Of a stretch of DNA of 64,000 nucleotides, positions 24,381 through 36,639 are shown in pieces (positions within the stretch are counted from its first letter, which is position 1; the number at the start of each line of letters is the position of its first letter). Under the pieces are notes generated by a model. That model had not been told where the DNA came from. It searched no databases and saw nothing but the letters and a program-made list of their open reading frames with translations. The stretch comes from Chelonoidis abingdonii (Eukaryota; Chordata; Testudines; Testudinidae). A program made the translations under genes and the position numbers. Location of the stretch: contig NC_133771.1 in the NCBI RefSeq assembly GCF_003597395.2, positions 49,126,776 through 49,190,775 on the forward strand. The letters are read 5' to 3'.

Positions 24381-24392
24381 CCCTGTCAGAGA

Positions 24393-25110
24393 CACTTAGG
24401 GTTGGAAGAGACCTTAGGATGTCATCTAGTCCAACCCCTGCTCAAAGCAGGACCAACGCCAACAAAATCATCCCTGATGTTTTTGTGAAGCTGGGCCTTA
24501 AAAACCATTAAGGATTGAGATTCCACCACCTCCCTAGGTAACCTATTCCAGTGCTTCACCACCCTCCTAATGAAACAGTGTTTCCTAATATCCAGCCTAG
24601 ACCTCCCCCACTGCAACTTGAGACCATTGTGTCTTGTTCTGTCACCTGACACTGCTGAGAACAGCCGAGCTCCATCCTCTTTGGAACCCCCCTACAGATA
24701 GTTGAGGCTGCTATCAAATCCCCCGTCACTTTTCTCTTCTGCAGACTGAATAATCCCAGTTCCCTCGGCCTCTCCTTGTAGGTCATGTGCCGCAGCCCTC
24801 TAATCATTTTCGTTGCTCTCCGCTAGGCTGTCTCCAATTTGTCCAGATCCCTTCTGTAGTGGGGTGGCCGAAACTGCACACAATACTGGCTTCACCAGTG
24901 TCGAATAGAGGGGAATAATGACTTCCCTCGATCTCCTGGCAGTGCTCGTACTAATACAGCCCAATATTCTGTTGGCCTTCTTGGCAACAAGGACACACTG
25001 CTGACTCATATCTAGCTTCTCATCCACTGTAATCCCCAGGTCCTTTTCTGCAGAACTGCTGCTTAGCCAGTTGGTCCCCAGCCTGTAGCGGTGCATGGGA
25101 TTCTTCCAGA
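24393..25110 (-). mobile_element. CR1 LINE 3' end, antisense
   Basis: It begins 'cttagggttggaagagacctt', the CR1 3' end. On the minus strand it reads the ORF2 tail: [33 protein letters not shown] and, further up, [19 protein letters not shown] and SSSSAEKDLGITVDEKLDMS. The same subfamily occurs in sense at 45825. Frames are interrupted by small indels. The copy ends abruptly at about 25110, a usual 5' truncation. Confidence 0.9.
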
Positions 25111-25714
25111 TTGCACCCACCAGGGAGAGGCAGTTTCCCCTCAGGAAGGGTGGCTGGAGGTAGGGAGGGAAAGGGGGGGGTTGAATAGAGGAGGGTGGAG
25201 TGGGAATTTAGCCCAATATTTCAAAAGCAGGTGTGCCCCAAAAGCTGAGCAGTTAAAGGTGGGTGACTCCTCCAAGTCCCCTGGTGACTAGGTGCTGTAT
25301 GGGAGGGGAGGGCTGTAGGATTTTCAGAAGCACCTGGAGACTCCTACCTGCTCAGGAAAGTTAGGAGCCAGTCATACATAATTAGCACTGCAGATCTCCC
25401 AGCATTAATATAATCATAAAAATGAAAGACTGGTGGGGACCTTCCAAAGTCCTTATGTCCAGCCCCCTGCACTAAGGCAGATCCAAGTAAACCTAATTTC
25501 TGACAGGTGTTTGTCCAACCTGTTCTGAAAACTTCCAGTGATGGAGATTCCACAACCTCCTTTTGAAGCCTATTCCAGAACTCAACTACCCCTATAGTTA
25601 GAAGGTTTCCTAATATCTAACCTAAATATCCCTTGCTATAGATTCAGCCCATTATTGCTTGGCCTACCTTCAGTGGACATGAAGAACGATTGATCACTAT
25701 CCTCTTTATAACAG

Positions 25715-26183
25715 TGTCACATTCTGGGATGCAATCCAGCGAGACAGGTTCTGTTACTGCCTGCCCTGTAACTCTGAGTGCCTCAAAATTTTCTGCTACT
25801 GTGGTTCTCAGCCTGGACACCAGCAGACAATCATGCGGGTCATGCACTCAGGGTGTGTGTTCTGTGGAGTCCTGAATGAGCAATTTTGACTCCAGGAGCC
25901 TGCCAGCAACATGCCACTCACACTTTCTAGTTTCTACCAGCCTGGGTTAACAACTTGGCAACACATTCCCAGTCCCAAATTTTTCCAAAACAATGTGCCC
26001 AGAAGTGTCCAAGCACATATTCTAGCACATAATTCATAACTCTTTGTATACATTCTGTGCATACATCATGCAAGAATATTAACGATCTGTGAGTTACTGT
26101 TTTTCCAGTGATGTCTTACAGGTCAGGCCTGACAAGAACTGCTGACACAGAGTAGTGAACTAGAAATGATACTGTGTATCACA
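25715..26183. mobile_element. Solo LTR-like insertion, 469 bp, TSD aacag
   Basis: The element starts TGTCACATTCTGG and ends TGTATCACA, with TG...CA ends. An exact 5-bp duplication aacag lies on both sides (25710-25714 and 26184-26188). CR1 sequence resumes immediately afterwards ('cctctttataacag' then 'tccttaaaatac'). TG...CA ends plus a 5-bp duplication are the signature of an LTR left after internal recombination. Family and orientation are not determined. Confidence 0.75.
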
Positions 26184-27095
26184 AACAGTCCTTAAAATAC
26201 CTGAAGACCGTTACCACGTCCCGCCCCTTCCCTTCCCTTAGTCTTTTTTTCCTCACAGTTTATTTTAACCTTTCCTCATAGGTCAGGTTTTCTAAACCTT
26301 TTTCCTTTTTTTTGCTTTCCTCTGGATTCACTCCAATTTGTTCACATCTTTCCTAAAGCATGGGCCCCCAGAATTGGACACAGTATTCCAGCTGAGACCT
26401 CCCAGTGCCAAGTAGAGTGGGACAATTACTTCCTGCATTTTATATGCAATACTTCTGTTAATAAAGTCCAGAATATTAGCCTTGTTCACAACTCCACCAT
26501 ATTGTTGACTCATATTCAACTTATGATCCACTATAATGCCCAGATCCCTTTCTGTAGTACTACTGCCTAGCTAGTTTGTCCCCATTTTGTAGCTGAAGAT
26601 TTAAGTCTTCTGTTCTAAATATAGTACTTTACACTTGTCTTTACTGAATTTCAGACCAATTCTCTAATTTGTGAAGGTCATTCTGAATTCTAACTGTGTC
26701 CTTCAAAGTGCTTACCACCTCCTCCAGCTTGTTGTCATCCACAAATTTTATAAGCATACTCTCCTACTCCCTTATCCAAGTCATTAATGAAAACGTTGGT
26801 AGTGGATGTGGATAGTGAATGTGGATCCCCATTGGATACACCCTCACAGTTTCACAACGAACCATTGATAACTACTCTTTACGATAACTACTGATAACGG
26901 TCTTTCAACCAGTTGTGCCCCTGCCTTACAGTAATTTCATCAAGACCACATTTCCATAGTTTGCTTATGAGAATGATAAGTGAGACAGAGTTCAAAGCAT
27001 TACTGATATCAAGATATCATGTCTATGGCTTCTTCTCATCCACTAAGCTAGAAACCCCATCAAAGAAGGCAATTAGGTTGGTTTGACATGATTTG

Positions 27096-28000
27096 TGGCA
27101 CAATTCAGGGCAACTGAACCTGTATTCCCTCTCTTTGGTCCAGCAAGGGCACCCACTGTTAGGTTTTCAGCTCCCAAGCTTTTGCTTCTCTTTGGCAGAG
27201 ACATGCATCCCTCTCCTCCTTACCAGAGTATTTCCAGGCTGCACAGTTCCCTGCCTATACTGGATTCCCCAGTAAAGTCAAACCCACCTATGCAGGACTG
27301 CTTTACTTTTCCCCTCAGGCAAGGTAAACAGTGTAATTGCCATAGTCAAGTTACAACATAGTTCTTTCTAAGCAAGCACATTTATTCTTAAGGTAAAAGC
27401 ATTAACAACAAAACACATTAAAAACAATAAGAGAACTTACACACATGCTAATAAGCATACCAGAGGTCACCCCCTGACTCCAGCAAGGTCTCTGGCTGGT
27501 GAACAGTCCTTCAAACCCCACCAATGGGCTTTTCTGTGAGTATAGGTTCATCACAGCTGTTAGTTCAGAACAAGAATACTTATGAAACTGTTAGTTTTTT
27601 CTTTATATAGTCTTTTTGAGGGAGAAAGTTCTATTCTGTCGTCAAGGAACAGGTGATCAGCCAACAAAAGGTGTCCTCCTCAGGACAAAGCTTCAAAAGG
27701 CTGAGTTCTTCTATAACCAAAATAGGTGTACTTGCATATCCCTCCTCCTAGAGATTTTCTGGGAAACCTACTTAACTTTAAAAGTTCATTCTTATCTTAA
27801 CCCATTGTTTAAAATAGTCCTTTGAAGCTCATAACACTTCCCAGGATTCTAAACATTACATAAAATCCCACAATAAGGCATAAACATTTGCATTTTTAAT
27901 ACAATGAACTCCTAAGATATTCAAATTTAACTCAATAAGTTTTAATTTAATTCAGTAAGGTTTGTTCAGGATACTGCAGGAAATTGCCATCTCTGTAATA
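27096..28000 (-). mobile_element. Probable solo LTR inserted in CR1, 905 bp
   Basis: CR1 sequence 'gtttgacatgatttg' breaks at 27095 and resumes with 'gtttgttcttaacaaatcc' at 28001, so a foreign piece lies between. The flanks atttg and gtttg agree at 4 of 5 positions. On the minus strand the insert ends ...GTGCCA and begins TATTACAG, where TG would be expected. A minus-strand AATAAA lies near 27379-27385. An LTR is the best explanation, but the mutated terminus keeps this tentative. Confidence 0.5.
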
Positions 28001-28616
28001 GTTTGTTCTTAACAAATCCATGCTGGCTATTCCTTATTACTTTATTTCCTATAGGTGCTTACAAATTGATTGTTTAATAATTTGTTCCAACATCTTCCCA
28101 GGTATTGAATTTAATCTGACTAGTCTGTAATTCACTGGGACCTCTTTGTTCCCCTTTTTAAAGTTAGGTACTATGTTTGCTCTTCTTCAGTCCTCTGGGA
28201 CCTCACTCGTCCTCCATGAGTTGTCAAAGTTAATCACTAATGGTTCCAAGTTTGTTTCGGCTAGTTCCTTAAGTACCCTAGGATGAATTTCATCAGAACC
28301 TGATGACTTGAATACATCTAATTTATCTAAATATTCTTTAACCTTTTTTCTCTCTAGTCTGGTATGTGTTCCTTCCTCCTATTTTTTAATATCAATTGTG
28401 TTGCATATCTGTCACAATTAGCCTCTTTAGTGAAGATGGAAGCAAAATAGGCATTAATCATTGTCTTCTTGAGGACATGAGTTGTTAACTCTCCTTCTTG
28501 CCTAAGTAGAGGACCTACACTTTCTTTTGTCTTTCTCTTGCTCCATATGTATTTTTAGAAACTCTTCTTATTCTCTTTTATATCCTTTACTCAGTGTAAC
28601 TCACTTTGTGCTTGAG

Positions 28617-29263
28617 TGTAGTGGGGTGGTTACCCCGCTCCTGCCCTGAAGGGCTGAAAACAGCCCTGGGAGAGGGCTGTGACAGGAAAAGCAGCTACTA
28701 GGCTCATTGGGGAAGCAACCACAGTGCCATGCCCCAATCAGGCCTCAGCTGGCCCTATATAAAAGGCTGGGAGCCAAGAGCTCAATAATCTCTCTCTGCA
28801 TTCAGAGAGAAGGGCCTGGCTGCAGGGAGGTTAACCAGATATCTGGAGTGGAGCAGGACTGAGGAAAGACCAAGGGAGCCGGGGAGCTCCAGCCTAGGAA
28901 AGCCCTAGGCTGCAGACCTGGTAAGTGCTATTAGGTACTGGGTTGCAAGGACAGCCCATGGGTAGCCAGAAGCAGCAAGTCCAAACCCCTTTGTCTGTGA
29001 TGAGTGGCTTATACTTCAGTCTGCCCCAGTGAACAGGTGCTAGACGGAGATTGGGCAGTAGCCAAGACTGAGGTGAAGTAGCGATAGTGGGTGGGGACTC
29101 CCCTGGGAGGGGGAGACCCAGACGCATCGGGGTCCTGGGAGGGACACAGGGGGCCAAGTGGCAGCAGGACACTGGCTGACAAAAGGTGCTCTGGAGGCTG
29201 GCTGAGCTAATTTCCTGAGAGACCAGCAGGAGGCACTGCAGGGGTGAGTCCCACACTGTCACA
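28617..29263 (+). mobile_element. Solo LTR, 647 bp, with TATA box
   Basis: It starts TGTAGTGGGGTGGTTACC and ends CACACTGTCACA. The flanks ttgag (28612-28616) and ttaag (29264-29268) are a 5-bp duplication with one change. A promoter TATATAAAA lies at 28756-28764, about 140 bp in. It is the same family as the inverted copy at 43263-43958: both share TGTAGTGGGGT, CTCCTGCCCTGAA, CCCTGGGAGAGGGCTG and a GCAGGGGTGAGTCC-like 3' part. The structure suggests a Ty3/gypsy-type or related LTR. No internal coding region remains here. Confidence 0.8.
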
Positions 29264-30520
29264 TTAAGCCTTTCCAAGTTTGTCCCTACGTGTTTGTGCT
29301 ATTATTTTGTACTACTCCTTAGCAATTTGTCCATGTTTCCATCATTTGTAAGATTTTTTTGATTTTCAGGACATTAAGAAGCTCTTGATGGAGCCATATT
29401 GGCCTCTTACTATTCTTCCTATCTTTCCTTCACGTCGGGATAGTTTGCAATTGTGCATTTAATATCGTCTGCTTGAGAAACTGCCAGTTATCCTTAACTC
29501 CTTCTCTTAGATTTTCTTGCAATAGGACTTTACCTATCAGTTCTTTTAGTTGGTTAAAGTCTGCATTTTTGAAATCCATTGTCCTTATTCTGCTGCTCTC
29601 ACTTATTCCTATCCTTAGAATAATAAAATCATCATTTCATGATCACTTTCACCCAAATTGCATTCCATCTTCAGATTTACTACCAATTCATCTCTCTTGG
29701 TCAGAATGAAGTCTAAAATGGCTGTCTCCCTGGTTACTTCCTCCATTTTCTGAAACAAGTAGTAGTCCCCAGTACATTCCAATAATTTATTTTTGTGTTT
29801 TTTGTTTTTTTTCCTTATTTTTCCAGCTGATGGCTGGGTAGTTAAAGCCCCCTATTACTACCAGATCTTAGGTTTTGGATATTTGTGGTGTTCTAGAAAT
29901 GCCTCATCCACCTTGTCTTCCTGATTTGCTGGTCTGTAGTAGACACCTAACATAATGTCACCCTTATTTTCCCCCTTTTAACTTTACCCAAAGATTTTCA
30001 ACTGGCCTGCCTTTCATCTCCTTCTGGACCTCAAAACAAGTGTATATACTCTTGATGTATAATGCAACATCTCCCTTTTTCCGTGCCTGTCCTTCCTGAA
30101 CAAGATATACTCTTCTATACCAATATTTCCTGAGATTTATCCCCTTATCTATGATGCCAATTAAGTCAGAACTGAGTTTGTGCTAATACTTCCAGTTCTT
30201 CCTCTTTATTCCCCATATTCCTTGCATTGGTGGATAGACATCTAAGATATTGAGCAGATTCCCTCACTGATTTCCCTCTTGTGCTCCTATGACCCTATTG
30301 TAATTTTCCATACCCCCTCCCCATATCTAGCCTTCTATTCAGGTCATCTTTTTATGCTTACCTATGGGCTTTTGTCACCTTCTCCTTTTGAACTTAGTTT
30401 AAAGCTCTTGTCACTGGGTTGGCAAGTTAGAACCCAAAGATGCTCTTCCTCTTCTTGGTCAGATGGATCCAATCTCTTCCCAGCAGTCCACATTCTCAGA
30501 GTAACATCCCACAGGTGAGT
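29264..30520 (-). mobile_element. 5' portion of the long antisense CR1
   Basis: After the LTR, CR1 sequence resumes ('agcctttccaagtttgtccc') and continues as antisense endonuclease-region and ORF1/ORF2 junction DNA. Characteristic strings are 'tgatcactttcacccaaattgc', 'cctgtccttcctgaacaaga' and 'tcttcccagcagtccac'. Plus-strand open frames of 75-79 codons in this stretch are antisense shadows. Confidence 0.7.
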
Positions 30521-31000
30521 GTGGCCACAAATAATCACATTTTGGCTGAAAAAATAACTCATGTTGAGTTTTCATTTGCCATCTGTTTTTTAGACTCTAG
30601 GATGCACCTGGGTCACATTTTCAAGCTTTTTTCCACAGTCATGATGGCTAGAAACTTACATTTTTTGTAAATAAATGCAGAGTCTTACTTAATCACATGC
30701 ATCCAGGAACACAGACTAAGAAAACACCAAATATCCCAAGAACCACAATAATATTGTCAGAGTTGGCAACATGACATAAGGCACAAGTCAGGAGGAGCAA
30801 GTTAACACATTATTTTTCACATATTTCCCAATACAGAGCTGAAATCACACACACTGGGGGGGATACATAGGTTCAGCCTTTCTTACCCCCTACCCATACC
30901 AAAACTCCATGCATCCACCCAGAACAAAGGAATCATAAAAAGCAATAGGCCAAACTGCTTTTAAATTACTGGGGCCTGCCCAAATGGTCCAACCCCCAGT
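30521..31000. other. No recognised feature
   Basis: AT-rich sequence between two antisense LINE copies. Nothing is recognisable apart from a short G-run near 30857. Confidence 0.5.
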
Positions 31001-31340
31001 TAAAGAGCATAAGAACGGTCCTACTGGGTCAGAACAAGGGTCCATCTAGCCTAGTATCCTGTCTTCCAACAGCAGCCAGTGCCAGGTGCCCCAGAGGAAA
31101 TGAACAGAACAGGTGATCCATCCCCGTTGCTCATTCCTAGTTTCTGGCAAACAGAGGCTAGGGACACCATTCCTGTCTATCCTGGCTAATAGCCCTTGAT
31201 GGACTATCCTCTGTGAATTTATCTAGTTCTTTCTTGAACCCTGTTATGGTCTTGGCCTTCACAGCATCCTCTGGCAAGGAGTTCCACAGGTTGACTGTGC
31301 ATTGTGTGAAGAAATACTTCCTTTTGTTTGTTTGTTTAAA
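31001..31340 (-). mobile_element. CR1/L3-like LINE 3' end, antisense
   Basis: It begins 'gcataagaacggtcctactg' and continues 'ggtcagaacaagggtccat'. This is the reverse complement of the tail seen in sense at 9850-9910. It then covers the ORF2 tail antisense ('ctggcaaggagttccacagg', 'gtgaagaaatacttcctttt'). The copy is truncated at about 31340 near a GTTT run. Confidence 0.85.
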
Positions 31341-31934
31341 GAAACATTTTCACCTGTACTTGTAGGCTTAACAAGAGAACTCAGAACAGGGATGACGCAC
31401 AGTATTACCTCCAGTCAACCCCTCCCTAAACATCACAAAAGAAATCTACTCACTGCCCCATTAAACTTCCTCCTCTTCCCTCCCCCCCGACCTGAAAGGG
31501 GGCAACATAACTCCAGAGAACATTATTGGAAGGGAATGAAAGGTTATGAGGCAAACGTGTTGGGTGGGATGCAGAGGCTGAGTGAGCAATCTTTGTGTAG
31601 GAGCAGGGTCTTTATCACTGACAAGGAAGGCACCTAAGAAGGAAGCACAAAAGGAAAAAACCATTAGTCCAGTAGCAATACACCACACTAAGAAGAAAAT
31701 TAGAAATGGATTACAAATATGACAGTGCCTTTTTACATTTAAAAAAGTTATGAAAGACAATGATCTGTGGACTCTTATTTACACTGCTCATTAAAGTAGA
31801 TTTCCTGGGCGCCATGCCCAGATGTGGACAAGCTAAGACTTGGGTGGTACTCCTGGCTTGCTGCCATGATGTCCTTATATGTAAGGTGTACAGCAGGGAG
31901 GGGCAGGGCATACCCACCATCTCTGATGGCTTAC
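31341..31934. other. No recognised feature
   Basis: No gene or transposon end was recognised. Open frames on both strands here have no protein-like motif. Confidence 0.45.
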
Positions 31935-33640
31935 TCAAGGCAGGAAATGGAAGAAACTATGTGAAGAGGAGAACATATATTCTCCAGAGCATACACAGTT
32001 TGCACCTGAACTAGGGGGCATTGAGGGAAACAATCCACAGCAAGATTGTTCTTCTTCTCTTGTCCCTTCTTGGGGGTTCTCATCCTCATTGCAATGTCCA
32101 AGATCCTGTTCAGCATCACTTGTGCCTGCTGCATTAGACATGCAGGTGTGTGTGTTTGGCGACAATGAACACCAAACTGAAGGCAAATTCCAAATCTGAG
32201 GGGCCTTAACTGAGAAAATCCAGGATCCAGATGGGGACTATTAGCTTGAGGATCCCAGTTGATCTCAACTGCTGGGGGGGAAAACACAAAGAGGCAATCT
32301 CTCAGAAACCCATGACCCAAGCTATAAAGACCTAACAGATTAAAATCAACATATGTGTACTCTGAAACAAACTGAAGCCAGTGAAATGTCTGGAGCACAG
32401 CAGTTACGTGCTCCAACCACAAAACTCTGCATCAGCAGAAGTGTCTAAATGGTCTTCAAGTGTAGTCTCAAGAGCATATAGTAGTAATCCAATCTGGATA
32501 ACTGTGGTGAAATGCATTTCTTAGAGACAGAATTGCTACCTTCCAGCCAAGTGCAAATGGGGGAGGAAAACAAAACCAAACACTCTTTGCCCTGCTACCT
32601 GGCTATCCAGACAAAGTTAAGGAGAGACTTAGACTGTAAATCTCATTACAGAAGGATAGTCACTTAACTTTCAGCTGAAGAGTCTGATATCACTACCAGT
32701 TGCTTCCTGTCCTGATCTTGGTCAGAAACCTGAAAAACTGAGACCAATGAAACAGAAATGTAGAGCTGCGCTGGTGACACTGTAAATCAATCCAAATCAC
32801 TACTTTAGTGGCTTCATATGCATATTGAAAAGGAGGAACATACGAATAGAAATTTGTGGTACTTCACATGAGAGAGCCCTTGAGGAGGACAAGTCTGTGA
32901 TGGGATGTCTACACCACACAGGATTGGAAGGAGTTAAGGTGGCCAGGGAGACCAATTAACCCCATAGGCCACACCTGGAGGAGGAGCCAGGGAGCAAGCA
33001 ACTAATTGGAAGCAGACTCAGCTGGGGCCTGTATAAAGCCCAGAAGCGATGAGCAGCAGGGGGGATGCTGCAGTCACTCCCTAGAGGAGGGAATTGTAAG
33101 GCTGGCAGAGGGCCAAGCCACAGACTGGAAGCTGCCACTCAGAGTGAGAGACTGCAGACTGAGAGAAAACCATGGGTAGAGAGACTGCTTAGGAGGGCGC
33201 AGCATCTGGCAGAGCTAATCCTCAGGATGGCTAGGAGGATGTGCCAGAGCATTGAGGGAACCCCATCATAAAGTCCAAGACTACCCTGTAGTTTTCTCAG
33301 AGAGAAAAGAATCAGTCAAGTACCATTAACCCTGCCAAGGACTGCAAACATGACAGCAGCATTAAAATAAGTTGTCAGATCTAATAGAGTCAGTATAGAC
33401 ACCTGGTCTATGTGCATCACTAACAGGATATTGCTGACCACCAAGATTACCAGTGCAGCCTTCTCACTATACCTAATCCTCAAAAAACCAGACTGACAGG
33501 CATCAGTCAATGCTGATGACTCCAAATATTGCAAGAGCTGCTTTGCAAGAATCTTCTTAGTAAATTTCTCCCCAGAATGGAGATTAGAGACAAGGCAGTA
33601 GCTGAGTGGTGATGTATGCCCTATGAATTAATTTGAAATA
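31935..33640 (-). mobile_element. L2-like LINE, antisense, decayed, with an LTR inside
   Basis: On the minus strand, RT sequence at 33534-33316 reads QYLESSALTDACQSGF, then LVVSNIL, and palm motif A as LTLLDLTTYFN. Near 32420-32270 the C-terminal segment reads LEHVTAVLQTFHWLQF and LGHGFLRDCL, typical of L2-type ORF2 ends (HVTPVL..LHWLP). The two parts are in the right order on the minus strand. They are separated partly by the solo LTR at 32896. The coding sequence is frame-broken and lacks the middle of the palm. The clade is judged from motif form only. Confidence 0.65.
32896..33270 (+). mobile_element. Solo LTR, 375 bp, TSD aagtc
   Basis: It starts TGTGATGGGATGTC and ends CCCCATCATA, near-complementary to TGTGATGGG with one change from the expected CA end. 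An exact 5-bp duplication aagtc flanks it (32891-32895 and 33271-33275). A TATA-like 'ctgtataaag' lies near 33029-33038. It is a different LTR family from the 28617 and 43263 pair, and it sits inside the L2-like LINE. Confidence 0.75.
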
Positions 33641-36433
33641 TCAGGTTATATGTTGCACTGGTGGTTTTGTTATGTCACTATTCACCATATTTTGTTTCTA
33701 TCTCTTTGCTCACATCTTCCCCTCTTAGAGGAGATTCATCCCTTCAGCACAGTTAGATTAGGGATACATTTGGTCCACTATATTTAGCAAGAGTGGCCCC
33801 CTCCTTACTGGAACATATTCTACAGCTTAGGACATTTGCTATACCTAATTTCCTGTTACTAATACTCAGAGCCTCCGGGTCATTATTCCAATGGAGAAAA
33901 TGTATCTTTACATCTTTTGGAAACGTCAAATTATTTCCACCCTATCCTCAAGCATAATGAAGTTGCATCATGTAAAGGTCTGTACATGAATCATTTACAA
34001 GAGGTATGATGATGCTTCTATTCCAACAGCTGTGTGTTACATAAAAGATAATGATGCCTACACTGAAGGATCTACTTTAAAACATTACAACAGTTGAGAT
34101 AATTGGCAAAAATGCTTGGAGAGAAATCCTGGCTTCAGCAACATCTGTAAATGCAGTCCTTTGGGAAAGGATAACCAGGGGTCCTAATCCCAAATAGTCT
34201 TTATATGAATAGACCCACTGAAGGTCAACAAGACTTCAGTAGGGCTATTACCTAGTCAGATGGATTAGTCCCAATGAAGCCTTCTGGTCCACTCCCCTGC
34301 AGTTATGGCAGGACTAAGTATTCCCCAGAATTCATGCCAGTACAATACATGAGTAAGAAATTTCAGTATATAGGCTCAAGTAAGTTATATTGACCTCATG
34401 CTGCTCAAAGGTCCGTGAAAACACCTCTCACAATTAGATCTTCAACGTGGCAGATTTTGGCCTTTAACTTTAATATTTTTTCACCCAGGTGCTGAATGTT
34501 AAAGGATGGGGAGGGGAGCTAGTGTAACGGTATAGCTGTGAGATATAAAACGAAGTGTGGTGTCCAATGGAGAACATCTATATGAAATGAAATGGAGATC
34601 CGGAGAATCAAATATGAGTGTGGGAGATGATAAACTAGATCACTTAGAATCAGTCTCAGCTACATTGCTACACTCATTAAATCATATATAAAATACACGG
34701 GGCTTTTTTTTTTCTAAATTCTGAATTTTGTGGTTTCATCTGAAGTCTCTGGTTATCCCACAAATGGATTATACTAGCCAAGCCTATGTGAATAGACAAC
34801 TCCCCTGTGAAAACTTTTAGGAATTGGCATATCAAATTAAATCAGTGTTAGATATATTGCTGGATTTTGGTTTCCTCACTGATATTTAAAATGTTACATT
34901 TAAAACCTCCTCTCTTATGTCTGTTCTTTCTGAAACAGATGGTAAGGTTTGCAGTCATCATCCTCCCTTACTTGAGCAAAACTTATGTTAACTTCAGTGG
35001 CACTTATTTCCTCAGTAAGGATTGAAGAACCCTGCCATCAGAAAGAGAGAGACAGGCAGGGACACAGTTGCTGTTATAAGTAGATAAAGCTGTTTTCATA
35101 ATACAGACACTGTAGTGAAATACCTATTTCAAAAATCTTGAACCCAGTGGTAGTGCATATAACTTTTTCTAATTGTAATAATTGCATACAGCATCTGGTG
35201 GCATTATTAAAAATGTACACAAATATTTGAATTTGAAGTGGGGTTAATCTTCTGGACTGTGGAGTACTTCTATAGTTTTTTAAAATATAAATAAAAGACT
35301 GAGTAGTCTCATGTAAACCGGTAGGCCTTCTTGAGGAGTATGATACTCAGTGTAAGAGTGTCAGAATCTGACCCTAAGTATTTTCCTTTCATATGGTGGA
35401 GGCTTCAGGCAGTCCCTCAGCTGGTGATTCAGACTCTCTCTTTTTAAGGTTTACCCCAAAAAAGAAAAAGAAAAACCACTTTATTGCAGTTAGAAACCTA
35501 CATGCAGAGAAAGTTCCAGTATTCAGCTGCATGAAGTAATGGGTGGGGAATTTAAATCAAAGCTCCCTTTTCAAACAATTTATCCATAACTAATTATGCA
35601 GCCTGACTACCTTGCTGCACTTCACCTGGCAATAAGTTACCTTCTTCCATCCCTTGGTGGATCACTACAATGTGCATTACTGAATATAAACTCTGAGAGC
35701 TAAATTCAGACCTGAGATAAGCAGACATCTCCACTGACATCAATATATTTACACTAACTTATACAAGTGACTCAGTAACTTTCACAGATAGAAAACCAGG
35801 ACATGCTGTATCACAAATGTTCAAGGCCCAGGTCTGAATTTAATTCTTCCGATTAGTGACTGAACTGCAAAAAGTCTATTATTACTTCAGTCTTGCTTAT
35901 GGAGTCCCCTCATAACTGATTAGTGCTTCTCTTACTCTGCCTAATTCAAACACAAGGTCACACTAAGCAAAAATACTCCTCCCCATCTCTCTCAGAAATT
36001 AAGACGTCTACATGAGGGAATTAAGGGGTGGTGATTCAGGAAGATTGGGCAGAAGGAGGAAAGAATAGTTAATGCTGAACAGAGTCACAGAGAGCTACAG
36101 AATAATCCTGAAATGACATCCTGACATCGTGGTACAATGTTTGCATCCTACAAGTTTCAATATATAGACATCATCCAGGATTATTTGTGATTCTCTGTGA
36201 CTCCTTTGGAGGATTAAGTGATTGACCCCCAGAGGTCCTGAGAACAGGCCCTAATTTTCTGTGCAGTTCTGCAACATTGAGTGCTATTGCAGTAGGCACA
36301 ATTAAGTCTTGCCAATTTCAATGCAAGGGAATATATTCATTAGGTGACTCAACTGAATTACTCCTCCAGCCCAGAAAGATTTTCAGTGTCAGCCCTTGGG
36401 GCCCACAGTTCTGGGAACTTAAAAATGTAAATA
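33641..36433. other. No recognised gene or repeat
   Basis: About 2.8 kb of AT-rich sequence with few open frames. I could not identify exons, RNA genes or transposon ends on either strand. It is one of the least repeat-like parts of the window, so conserved non-coding elements are possible but cannot be judged from one sequence. Confidence 0.5.
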
Positions 36434-36637
36434 CAGGCAGTCCTTGACTTTACACCGTTCAACTTACAACGAATGGCACTTACGTTTCTTTATTGATTCC
36501 CTGGTTCGACTTGACAATTGGTTTTGACTTTATGACACTCAGTCCCGCAATGAAGTGTATTGCGGTTCCAAGCCAACATTTCAACTTACGACTTAATTTT
36601 CAGGAACCAGTTGTGTCATAAGTCTGAGGACTGCCTG
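36434..36637. mobile_element. Tc/mariner-type MITE (Tigger-like), 204 bp
   Basis: TA flanks both ends. The inverted termini are CAGGCAGTCCTTGACTTTA and, on the other strand, CAGGCAGTCCTCAGACTTA. The sub-terminal regions 'caacttacaacgaatgg' and 'tcaacttacgacttaat' are also roughly inverted. TA duplications and CAGGCAGTCCTYG ends fit a Tigger-type non-autonomous element. No transposase. Confidence 0.8.
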
Positions 36638-36639
36638 TA

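Larger units (their letters stand above)
25411..30520 (-). mobile_element. Long antisense CR1 LINE, split by three LTR-like insertions
   Basis: Antisense CR1 sequence runs almost the whole length of a LINE. The 3' tail is at 25411-25714. Reverse transcriptase follows: the minus strand gives GNYRPVSLTSIPG-like and NSQHGF..NKSCQTNL segments near 28000-28200. Endonuclease and upstream sequence run to about 30500. It is interrupted at 25715-26183, 27096-28000 and 28617-29263; removing these inserts rejoins the CR1 sequence at each point. The remaining length is near 3.1 kb. All frames are broken. Confidence 0.8.

Noticed and set aside
31931..32422. 163-codon minus-strand open frame as a host gene
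   Set aside because: The N-terminal part matches the C-terminal end of an L2-type LINE ORF2 (HVTAVLQTFHW), so it is LINE-derived.
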